In this document: positions 1-5,298 of the stretch, one piece after another
How the letters are laid out: each line of letters starts with the position of its first letter
Numbering within the stretch: position 1 is the first letter of the stretch
From: CAZEZY01 sp964516635
GTDB taxonomy: Bacteria; Pseudomonadota; Gammaproteobacteria; Burkholderiales; Burkholderiaceae_C
Assembly: GCA_964516635.1 (NCBI GenBank)
Contig: CAZEZY010000104.1
Coordinates: 1 to 8,569, forward strand
DNA length: 8,569 nt
Reading direction: 5' to 3'
Made by a program: the position numbers and the translations under genes
The notes under the pieces: generated by a model
Seen by the model: only the letters and a program-made list of their open reading frames with translations
What the model was told of the DNA's origin: nothing
The model's database searches: none

Positions 1-54
1 AGTACTTGGCTACGAACCAAGGGGTCGTGGGTTCGAATCCTGCCAGCCGCGCCA
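1..54 (+). tRNA. tRNA-Arg(ACG), 3' part, cut by the left window edge
   Basis: The anticodon arm is complete: stem CTTGG (5-9) pairs with CCAAG (17-21) around the loop CTACGAA, which puts anticodon ACG at 12-14. The T arm follows, with stem GTGGG (27-31), loop TTCGAAT and CCTGC (39-43). The acceptor 3' strand CAGCCGC (44-50), discriminator G51 and an encoded CCA (52-54) complete the 3' end. The acceptor 5' strand and D arm lie outside the window. A34 of an ACG anticodon is normally deaminated to inosine by TadA, so that the tRNA reads CGU, CGC and CGA. The partner 5' half is inferred; the identity rests on the anticodon. Confidence 0.93.
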
Positions 55-59
55 AATTG

Positions 60-102
60 AAAACGGGTTAGCTTCCATGTGACGCTAACCCGTTTTGCTT
101 TT
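60..102 (+). terminator. Rho-independent terminator after tRNA-Arg
   Basis: A perfect 13-bp stem pairs 60-72 (AAAACGGGTTAGC) with 84-96 (GCTAACCCGTTTT) around an 11-nt loop. The T-tract TTTTGCTTTT follows or forms the 3' arm. It lies six bases after the tRNA CCA end, so it should end the tRNA transcript. It separates the tRNA from the downstream protein genes. Confidence 0.9.
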
Positions 103-143
103 CATCGGTCCCCACCCTGCTTGCATTCTCGTAAAGTCACGCC

Positions 144-746
144 ATGGAATTGCTTCTTCCCTTGATTTTTCTCGTGGCGGGCTTTCAGGTGGTCAAAGGC
201 CGTGAACAGCGTCGCCGCATTCAGTTGCTGGGGCGCTATCTGCACCAGTACCAGATCGAGAAGCTCATGGAAACCCTGCTGGAAGGGTACATGCGCGCAC
301 TCGGCGAAAAAGAGTCCGAACGCCGGGGTCAGATCTGGAGCATGCTGCAAACCGCCGAGGGTGAACTGGGTGAGCAGGTCAGGCGGCTGGCCAACGATTT
401 TTCCAAGGTGTGGGGCGAACAAGCGCTGGTCAGCACCCTGCCGGTGGCCTTGCCATACGCCGACAAGCTGGTGCCAGGCGCCACTTTCGACCTTCGCCAG
501 GCCCTCAGCATCCACGCCGATGGGATCGAGGCGGTGATACGAAATGAAGCGGCGCGTTCGGACCGTGACAAGGCGTTCACCCTGACGGCAGAGATCCTGT
601 TGATGCAGCACACCTGTCACTGGTTCTGTCGCTCGCGCACGGTGGCTTCGGCCCGCATGCTCGGACGGCACAAAACCCACTACGCCCAGCTGATTGAGGC
701 CGTGTCCCCCCAGACCCGTGAGGCTTATCTGCGACTCGTGCGTTGA
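144..746 (+). CDS. Conserved-looking protein of unknown function with N-terminal membrane anchor
   Basis: I do not recognise this 200-aa protein as a named family. Residues 1-17 (MELLLPLIFLVAGFQVV) form one hydrophobic segment followed by a strongly basic stretch (KGREQRRR), which fits a single N-terminal anchor with the rest in the cytoplasm, although an uncleaved signal is not excluded. The remainder looks mainly helical and charged, and contains a CHWFC pair of cysteines near residues 157-161. The ATG start places the hydrophobic segment exactly at the N-terminus, but the Shine-Dalgarno before it is weak. Codon use and GC content look like those of its neighbours. It lies between the tRNA terminator and the ribosome hibernation gene, 53 bases before the latter, so co-transcription is possible but not shown. 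Confidence 0.75.
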   Translation: MELLLPLIFLVAGFQVVKGREQRRRIQLLGRYLHQYQIEKLMETLLEGYMRALGEKESERRGQIWSMLQTAEGELGEQVRRLANDFSKVWGEQALVSTLPVALPYADKLVPGATFDLRQALSIHADGIEAVIRNEAARSDRDKAFTLTAEILLMQHTCHWFCRSRTVASARMLGRHKTHYAQLIEAVSPQTREAYLRLVR

Positions 747-769
747 ACTTGTCGGTCCCGCGGGCATCC

Positions 770-796
770 ATCGTCTTTTAAACAGAGAGAGACGAT
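770..796 (+). promoter_or_regulatory. Hairpin covering the ribosome binding site of the HPF/RaiA gene (fourU-like)
   Basis: ATCGTCTTTT (770-779) can pair with GAGAGACGAT (787-796) around a 7-nt loop. This gives ten pairs, two of them G-U. The 3' arm contains the purine-rich GAGAGA Shine-Dalgarno and ends three bases before the ATG at 800. Four consecutive U residues (776-779) lie opposite GAGA (787-790) of the binding site, which is the layout of fourU RNA thermometers. The pairing is visible in the sequence; a thermosensing or other regulatory role is inference. Confidence 0.45.
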
Positions 797-799
797 TTC

Positions 800-1144
800 A
801 TGCATATCCAGGTCAATACCGACGCCAGCATCCAGGGTTCCGAGTCGATGAACGAATGGGCCACCCGCGAGCTGAACGAACGACTGGCCCGCTTTCGCGA
901 CCACATCACCCGGATCGAGGTTCACCTCACCGATGTGAACGCGGCCCGTAGCGGCGAACTCGACAAGCGTTGTCTGCTGGAAGTGCGCCTGGCTGGCCGT
1001 CAGCCGATCGCGGTGACGCATGTGGCGGACCGCGTGTCGGATGCCCTGCTGGGTGCTTGCGCGCGTCTGCACAATGCACTGGATGCCACCCTCGGCAAAG
1101 ACCGCGAGGCGAAACGTCGCGAAACCATCAGGGGGGCGGTCTGA
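800..1144 (+). CDS. hpf: Short HPF/RaiA-family ribosome-associated (hibernation) protein
   Basis: This 114-aa protein has the length and pattern of the sigma-54 modulation/S30EA family (HPF, RaiA/YfiA). Such proteins bind the decoding region of the 30S subunit in stationary phase or stress and block or dimerise ribosomes. The fold signature is visible: an N-terminal strand (MHIQVNTDASIQ), a helix with WATRELNERLARF near residues 20-32, then strands RIEVHLTDVNA and LLEVRLAGRQPIAV. A final helix with DALLGACARLHNAL is followed by a basic tail (KDREAKRRETIR). It lacks the long C-terminal dimerisation domain of long HPF. The ATG start is set by the GAGAGA purine tract 8-10 bases upstream, which lies within a hairpin. 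The region around DKRC is less basic than in classical HPF, so a diverged paralogue role is possible. The gene ends 3 bases from the end of the convergent DUF3299 gene. Confidence 0.85.
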   Translation: MHIQVNTDASIQGSESMNEWATRELNERLARFRDHITRIEVHLTDVNAARSGELDKRCLLEVRLAGRQPIAVTHVADRVSDALLGACARLHNALDATLGKDREAKRRETIRGAV

Positions 1145-1147
1145 TCT

Positions 1148-1708
1148 TCACTTGACGGCCACCGCGTCGGTCAGCCGGTAATAAAAGCCGAAGGTGTCGT
1201 TCTGAAGGACGTGAAAACGGCCTTCCACCACCAGCCCCTCCATGGTGTAACGGATGGGGTGTCGTGTGCGGACCTGAATGATGCTCTCGGCACCACCCGG
1301 GGTGCAGAACGCGCACGTGAGTGGCACGGAGGTCAGCAGGAAATGCACCTGTCGCTCACCGGGATCGAGGGGTGACATGAAGCCCTGCAGCCGCACGGTT
1401 TTCTGGTTCAGGGCCTGAACGGCAGGCGCGTACACCTGCACCACCCGTGATTTTTCCACCCGCTGCTCCACCTGTGCCAGGGTGGACCATGGGATCACGT
1501 CGTCCCGTTTGGGCAGGGGGGCAAAGGGACTCAGCGGGCTGTGATAGCCCTCTCCCTGCCCGCCCGTCAGCGGATGGGCATCGCCCCCTGGCGGCGGGGC
1601 GGACTGCCCCCTCGCCGCCGTGCCCAGGGTGAGCAGGGGTGAGAGGCCTGCGGCTGTCAGAAGCCGAAGGCTGCGCCGACGAGAAAGATCTGCCGATTCA
1701 ATGTACAT
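1148..1708 (-). CDS. Exported DUF3299 protein, last gene of the ABC transporter operon
   Basis: The 186-aa product carries the DUF3299 core, from about W74 (PWSTL) to the C-terminus: VRLQGFMSPLD (105-115), VHFLLTSVPLTCAFCTPGG (121-139) and a final LVVEGRFHV...GFYYRLTDAVAV. Function is unknown for the family. I know it as a companion of FtsX-type ABC systems such as P. aeruginosa PA4066. The N-terminus has SRRRSLRLL (9-17) and then a hydrophobic run to about residue 32, which resembles a Tat signal (SRRxxLR), so a folded periplasmic protein is likely. Cys132 and Cys135 form a CxxC pair that could bind metal or be redox-active. I chose the ATG at 1708 because the frame upstream of it is basic, unlike a protein N-terminus, and overlaps the previous gene deeply. 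From 1708 the overlap with the 80-aa gene is only 11 bases. Its distance from the operon promoter suggests co-transcription with the ABC genes. Confidence 0.82.
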   Translation of the reverse strand: MYIESADLSRRRSLRLLTAAGLSPLLTLGTAARGQSAPPPGGDAHPLTGGQGEGYHSPLSPFAPLPKRDDVIPWSTLAQVEQRVEKSRVVQVYAPAVQALNQKTVRLQGFMSPLDPGERQVHFLLTSVPLTCAFCTPGGAESIIQVRTRHPIRYTMEGLVVEGRFHVLQNDTFGFYYRLTDAVAVK

Positions 1709-1940
1709 GTCGCATGCCGCAATACTTTCCGATGGCCAGACCCTTGCACGCGGCCTGCAGTTCCTGCAGGCAGACCTTTTCGCCACGGCCCGATTCGAGG
1801 CAGATGGCCGCTGCTTCATGGGCAGCGGCCATGGCCCGGTGGCGCCGGATGTCCTCCTCTATCTGCTTCTGGGTGTGTTGGGCCCAGGCAGGGGTGCCGA
1901 TCAGGGTGAAAACGAGCCAGGTGATCAAAGATTTTCGCAT
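1698..1940 (-). CDS. Small secreted Cys/His-rich protein of unknown function
   Basis: The 80-aa product begins with a clear Sec signal peptide: MRK, hydrophobic LITWLVFTLIG, then TPAWA with likely cleavage after Ala20. The mature protein of about 60 residues has four cysteines (47, 57, 65, 74) spaced Cx9C and Cx8C, and histidines at 22, 34, 41, 78 and 80. It ends in CGMRHVH. The middle (residues 23-66) looks helical. Two disulfides pinning a helical hairpin, or a Cys/His/Met metal site at the C-terminus, are both plausible. I do not recognise a named family. It starts 3 bases after the permease stop and overlaps the DUF3299 start by 11 bases, so it is almost certainly translated as part of this operon. 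Its place among metal-linked ABC genes suggests a periplasmic metal-binding helper, which is inference. Confidence 0.78.
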   Translation of the reverse strand: MRKSLITWLVFTLIGTPAWAQHTQKQIEEDIRRHRAMAAAHEAAAICLESGRGEKVCLQELQAACKGLAIGKYCGMRHVH

Positions 1941-1943
1941 CGT

Positions 1944-3155
1944 TCAACTCCGGTTGAGCAAGGTCATGACATCGAGCCGCCAGGCGCGCCAGGCCGGCAG
2001 TGCCGCAGCCAGGCAGGCCATGAGAACGGCGATCAGGGGGATCCACGCCAGCGTGGGCGTCCAGCGCCAGGCGCCGAGCAGCGAACTCCCTCCGGCAGGC
2101 AGCCACGTTCCGAGCCCTGCCAGCAGGACCTGAGACAGCAGCAATCCCGCAGCCGCGGCGGGCAGGGCCAGCCAACTGGCTTCGGCCAGCAGCAAGCCGA
2201 CCAGGCGACCGGGACGGGTGCCCAGCATGCGCAGCATGGCCAGATCAGGCTCGCGTTCTCGCACCGCCGACCACAGCGCCACGAAAACCGACAACCCGGC
2301 CATGATCAGCAACGTGAGCCCGAATCCCTGCAGCACCTGGGTGCCTGCGCCCAGCAAGGTGAGCAAGCGGGTGATTTCGCTGGCCGGTGCCGCGGCCTGC
2401 ATCGAGGTGGTGCTGTTGACAAAACGAGGAAAGGTGACGGCGGCAATCGGGCTGCGGTAAGTGACGAGCGCCAGGGTGATTTCGCGATCGGCCTGAAGGC
2501 TGGCTCTGTCTTCCTCCGACAGCTCCTCGTCGCCGTGCAGGTCGTCGTGCACCTGCCAGACCGATTCGGTGGCGGTGAGCACCAGGCGGTCGAGGACGCA
2601 ACCGCAGGGGGCCAGCGTGCCACTGACAGTGTAGGGGGTGTCCTCATGGGCCTCGCCGCCCGCCCCGAGCCCGTGGATGCCGACAAACCGCTGGCCCGGC
2701 TTCCAGCCGGTGGTCTGGGCCACCTGTGCACCCAGCACGGCCTCCATGGGCTGGTCCCACAACTGCCCCAGCACCACGCCCGCCCCATAGTGCAGGACGT
2801 AGTCGTGGGTGGTCCCCACGATGCGGTATCCCGCCACGTTGTCGCCCAGACTCAGTGGAATGATCTGTCGCACCTGCGGGTGAACGCGCAGTGTTTCGAC
2901 TTCGCTGAGCGGGATGTTGCCCGGTGGAACATCGAGGTGAAACACACCAGCCAGGATCAGCTGCAGCGGGCTGCCCTTGGCGCCGATGACGGCATCCAGC
3001 CCGGCGAGGTCGCGTTCGAAGGCCCGGTCGATCTGGTCCCGGGCGCTGAAGACAAAGGCCATGGCCGCGAAGCCCAGTGTCAGCATCAGCGCATTCAGGG
3101 CGGTGGTCAGCGGGCGCGACCACAGATATCGCCAGGCCAGGGTCACCGTGTTCAC
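1944..3155 (-). CDS. FtsX/MacB-type ABC transporter permease
   Basis: The 403-aa protein has the four-helix plan of LolC/LolE, MacB and FtsX permeases. One membrane helix lies at about 16-38, a large periplasmic domain at about 40-265, and three C-terminal helices at about 272-295, 316-345 and 371-391. The cytoplasmic coupling stretch REREPDLAMLRMLGTRPGRL (299-318) is the typical FtsX-domain motif for contact with the ATPase. Proteins of this class rarely import; they extract lipids or lipoproteins, drive efflux or transmit a mechanical signal. Start is GTG at 3155, with a 4-base GTGA overlap with the ATPase stop, which implies translational coupling. The periplasmic domain has an unusual CGC (184-186) and an acidic/His loop near 200-216 (VHDDLHGDEELSEED) that could touch a metal. 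It resembles, from memory, P. aeruginosa PA4065. Confidence 0.88.
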   Translation of the reverse strand: MNTVTLAWRYLWSRPLTTALNALMLTLGFAAMAFVFSARDQIDRAFERDLAGLDAVIGAKGSPLQLILAGVFHLDVPPGNIPLSEVETLRVHPQVRQIIPLSLGDNVAGYRIVGTTHDYVLHYGAGVVLGQLWDQPMEAVLGAQVAQTTGWKPGQRFVGIHGLGAGGEAHEDTPYTVSGTLAPCGCVLDRLVLTATESVWQVHDDLHGDEELSEEDRASLQADREITLALVTYRSPIAAVTFPRFVNSTTSMQAAAPASEITRLLTLLGAGTQVLQGFGLTLLIMAGLSVFVALWSAVREREPDLAMLRMLGTRPGRLVGLLLAEASWLALPAAAAGLLLSQVLLAGLGTWLPAGGSSLLGAWRWTPTLAWIPLIAVLMACLAAALPAWRAWRLDVMTLLNRS

Positions 3156-3796
3156 CGCTTGGCCTCCAGCGTGAGGGTGCGTGCGCCGGGCAATCCCTGT
3201 ACCGCACGATGATCGTGAGTGGCCACCACGAGGGTGCTGCCATGCTGCTCGGCCTGTTCTCGCAGCAGTTGCATGGCCTGATGGGCGTTGTCGTCGTCCA
3301 GGCTGGCCGTGGGTTCGTCGGCCAGCAGCAAGGGCGGTTGCAGTAGCAGGGCGCGTGCCAGTGCCACGCGAAGCGCCTGTCCGCCTGACAGTTCACGCCC
3401 AGGCTGATCGAGTAGCGGTTGCAGGCCCAGTCGGTCAATCAGGCGTTGGCGGTGCAAGGCCTCTGGCGCCTGGGCCGAAGCAAATGAGACGAGGCGCAGG
3501 TTGTCGTTCACGGTCAGTACCGGGCTCAGTCGGGCGCCCTGGGGCAGAAAACCGATGGTGCGGCTGCGCCAGGTGTCCCGACGGGCCTGCGGCAGGGCAG
3601 CGGGTTGCTGACCATGGACGGTGAGAGTGCCTTGTGTGGGGGTGAGGAGCCCGGCCACCAGCGCCAGCCAGGACGATTTCCCACTGCCCGATGCGCCACG
3701 AAGCAGCAGGGTTTCGCCGGCCCGAAGCTGGACGTCCGGAAAGGTGAGGGTCAGCCCTCCTGGCCAGGCCAGTTGAAGTTCGCGGCTTTCGATCAT
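3152..3796 (-). CDS. ABC transporter ATP-binding protein (LolD/MacB class), first gene of the operon
   Basis: The 214-aa cytoplasmic ATPase has all nucleotide-binding motifs: Walker A GASGSGKS (34-41), Q-loop Gln86 (FLPQG), signature LSGGQ (136-140), Walker B LLLADEP (156-162) with catalytic Glu161, D-loop SLD (165-167) and switch His194. The length is typical of a single-domain LolD/FtsE-class subunit that dimerises under an FtsX-type permease. Its partner is the downstream permease, whose GTG start overlaps this stop codon by 4 bases. The ATG at 3796 gives a normal N-terminus just before the first strand (SRELQLAWPGG); the Shine-Dalgarno is weak. It is the promoter-proximal gene, and the region upstream is rich in dyads that may be operators. 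The P. aeruginosa counterpart by order is PA4064, in an operon known to be under the zinc regulator Zur. That the regulation is shared is not shown here. Confidence 0.92.
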   Translation of the reverse strand: MIESRELQLAWPGGLTLTFPDVQLRAGETLLLRGASGSGKSSWLALVAGLLTPTQGTLTVHGQQPAALPQARRDTWRSRTIGFLPQGARLSPVLTVNDNLRLVSFASAQAPEALHRQRLIDRLGLQPLLDQPGRELSGGQALRVALARALLLQPPLLLADEPTASLDDDNAHQAMQLLREQAEQHGSTLVVATHDHRAVQGLPGARTLTLEAKR

Positions 3797-3808
3797 GCTA
3801 TCGCTTGT

Positions 3809-3845
3809 AGTTGCAACTTTGTTGCGAAAGTTTCCGGATTATCCG
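3809..3845. promoter_or_regulatory. Cluster of short dyads between the divergent ABC operon and guaD
   Basis: Four perfect short dyads follow or overlap one another: AGTTGCAACT (3809-3818), GCAAC-TTT-GTTGC (3813-3825), GAAA-G-TTTC (3826-3834) and CGGAT-T-ATCCG (3835-3845). On the - strand, GATAAT (3843-3838) resembles a -10 element and would give a leader of about 35 bases before the ATPase start, which would put the first two dyads just downstream of the start of transcription. I see no good -35 at the right spacing. No dyad matches the AT-rich Zur consensus as I remember it. A repressor or activator site is inferred. Confidence 0.35.
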
Positions 3846-3868
3846 ACCTTGGACGCGTCAGCCCGCCT

Positions 3869-3873
3869 GAAGG
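3869..3873 (+). promoter_or_regulatory. Ribosome binding site that favours the GTG start of guaD
   Basis: GAAGG ends 9 bases before GTG 3883 but 15 bases before the in-frame ATG 3889. The shorter spacing is within the normal range and the longer is not, so the GTG start is preferred; the difference is only two residues. Confidence 0.5.
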
Positions 3874-3882
3874 TTTAAGCTT

Positions 3883-5199
3883 GTGGCCATGAAGCAAGCC
3901 TTCCGCGCCGCCATCCTCTGGTTCGACCCCGACGCATCGGGTCCAATGGTTCGCTACGAGTCCGACGGCCTGCTGGTCACCGGCCCCGGCGTCTCGCCGG
4001 GTTCGCCGCGGCGGGTGGAGGCGATCGGGCCGTGGCAGACGCTGCATGCCCGTTTTTCCGATGCGCCTGTCACTCACTGGCCGGGTCGCCTGATCGCGCC
4101 GGGCTTTGTGGATCTGCACATCCATTACCCCCAGACCGATGTGATCGGCTCCCCGGCCGAAGGTTTGCTGCCCTGGCTCGAGACCTATACCTTTCCTCAT
4201 GAAGCGCGTTTCCATGACCCCCAGTACGCGGCGGGGGTGGCGGAGGTGTTTCTGGACGAACTCCGGCGCAACGGTGTCACCACCGCCCTCACCTTTGCCA
4301 CGTCACACCCGGCCTCGGTGGAGGCGCTGATGGCGGCGGCCGGGGCCCGTGGCCTCCGACTGGTGGCGGGCAAGGTGTTGCAGGATCGGCACTCCCCCGA
4401 TGGCGTGCGCGATGAAACCGAGCGGAGCCTGCTCGACACCGAGGCACTCATCCAGCGCTGGCATGGCCATGGCCGGCTGGGTTATGCCATCACGCCGCGT
4501 TTTGCCCCCAGTTGCTCCGACGCCCAGATGCGCGGCGCCGCCGAACTCGCGACCCGCTATCCGGATGTGTGGATCCAGTCACACGTGGCCGAAAACCTCG
4601 ACGAGGTGCGCTGGGTGCGTGAGCTCTATCCATCTGCCCGCAGCTACCTGGGCGTGTACGGCGACTTCGGCCTGCTGCGTGAACGGGCGGTGTATGCCCA
4701 CTGCATTCATCTGGACCAGGAAGACCGTGCCCAACTCCGTGACACCGGCGCAGCGGCAGCGGTCAGTCCCACGAGCAATCTCTTTCTGGGCAGTGGCTTC
4801 TTCGATTACGAACGTGCCGATGCGGTCGGTTTCCGCTACGGGCTGGCCAGTGACGTGGGTGGCGGCACCAGTTTCAGTCCTTTTCAGACGATGCTGGCGG
4901 CTTACCAGGTGGGCCGCGCATCCGTGACGGGCGGTGGTTTGCCGAAGGTGGGCGTGAGCTTGGCACCCTCCCACTTGTGGTGGCAGCACACGGCGGGCGC
5001 CGCCCTGGCCATGGGGCTGGGCGGTGTCGTGGGGAATCTGGGCCCGGGATACGAGGCCGATTTCGTGGTGATCAACCCGCAAGCCAGGCCCATGCTGGCC
5101 CGGAAATGGGCGCAGGCCTCCACGCTGGAGGAAGCCCTTTTTGCCCTCATTGTGCTGGGTGACGACCGGGTGATCGAGCACGTGCAGATGGCGCTTTAG
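3883..5199 (+). CDS. guaD: Guanine deaminase (EC 3.5.4.3)
   Basis: This 438-aa cytoplasmic amidohydrolase converts guanine to xanthine and ammonia, in purine salvage or breakdown. The metal and catalytic residues are all visible: HxH at His79/His81 in PGFVDLHIHYPQTD, the family-specific LLPWLETYTFP (95-105), His234 and Glu237 in SHVAEN, His273 in YAHCIHL, and Asp324 in SDVGGG. SPTSNLFLGSG (295-305) is also typical of guanine deaminases. Length matches the usual 430-450 residues, and the C-terminal strands close the composite beta domain (YEADFVVINP). GTG 3883 is chosen over ATG 3889 on ribosome-site spacing. The gene stands alone: no xanthine dehydrogenase, permease or uricase gene lies next to it, so its role in a longer pathway cannot be read from context. 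It is divergent from the ABC operon and shares its intergenic region. Confidence 0.95.
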   Translation: MAMKQAFRAAILWFDPDASGPMVRYESDGLLVTGPGVSPGSPRRVEAIGPWQTLHARFSDAPVTHWPGRLIAPGFVDLHIHYPQTDVIGSPAEGLLPWLETYTFPHEARFHDPQYAAGVAEVFLDELRRNGVTTALTFATSHPASVEALMAAAGARGLRLVAGKVLQDRHSPDGVRDETERSLLDTEALIQRWHGHGRLGYAITPRFAPSCSDAQMRGAAELATRYPDVWIQSHVAENLDEVRWVRELYPSARSYLGVYGDFGLLRERAVYAHCIHLDQEDRAQLRDTGAAAAVSPTSNLFLGSGFFDYERADAVGFRYGLASDVGGGTSFSPFQTMLAAYQVGRASVTGGGLPKVGVSLAPSHLWWQHTAGAALAMGLGGVVGNLGPGYEADFVVINPQARPMLARKWAQASTLEEALFALIVLGDDRVIEHVQMAL

Positions 5200-5218
5200 C
5201 CTTCCAGTAACCCGTCAA

Positions 5219-5236
5219 TTTACACAGACTTCACAC
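5219..5236 (+). promoter_or_regulatory. Tandem heptamer repeat upstream of the efflux operon (candidate response-regulator box)
   Basis: TTTACAC (5219-5225) and TTCACAC (5230-5236) match at 6 of 7 positions and repeat with an 11-bp period, one helical turn. OmpR/PhoB-family regulators bind tandem direct repeats of this spacing. It lies 63 bases before the start of the efflux lipoprotein gene. A weak -10-like AATGAT sits at 5248-5253. The repeat is seen; its function is inferred. Confidence 0.35.
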
Positions 5237-5298
5237 GGCACTTGCCGAATGATCACCCGGGTGCACGACACTATGCCTGTCATTGAAACAAGCACGAC

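Noticed and set aside
1..54. The tRNA-Arg 3' end as an attachment site of an integrated element.
   Set aside because: No integrase, direct repeat of the tRNA end or foreign-looking gene follows. A terminator and ordinary chromosomal genes do.
102..767. A 221-codon open frame on the - strand opposite the first protein gene.
   Set aside because: It has no recognisable domain or ribosome site and runs into the tRNA terminator. The + strand frame has a better N-terminus with a membrane segment.
1709..1819. A 37-residue N-terminal extension of the DUF3299 gene.
   Set aside because: The extension overlaps the 80-aa gene by more than 100 bases, is rich in Arg and Cys, and would bury the export signal in the interior of the protein.
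1620..3212. A 530-codon open frame on the + strand, longer than any other frame in the window.
   Set aside because: It lies antisense to the permease and 80-aa genes, both of which have clear domain and signal features. Its translation is a low-complexity Gln/Gly/Arg-rich run with no recognisable fold, as expected for an antisense shadow in GC-rich DNA.
2644..3438. A 264-codon - strand frame overlapping both the ATPase and permease genes.
   Set aside because: It is a shifted reading of two genes with intact motifs in their own frames, not a fusion or frameshift.
3797..3882. A canonical Zur box in front of the ABC operon, expected by analogy with P. aeruginosa.
   Set aside because: I see no AT-rich GTTATA-like palindrome. 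The dyads present are of another sequence, so Zur control is not supported from the sequence.
3883..5199. Other amidohydrolases (cytosine deaminase, chlorohydrolase) as the identity of this gene.
   Set aside because: LLPWLETYTFP, SHVAEN, SPTSNLFLGSG and SDVGGG together are specific to guanine deaminase.
5254..5263. Palindrome CACCCGGGTG before the efflux lipoprotein gene.
   Set aside because: It is a single 10-bp palindrome with no T-tract and no second copy. It is likely by chance in GC-rich DNA, so I did not list it as an operator or terminator.
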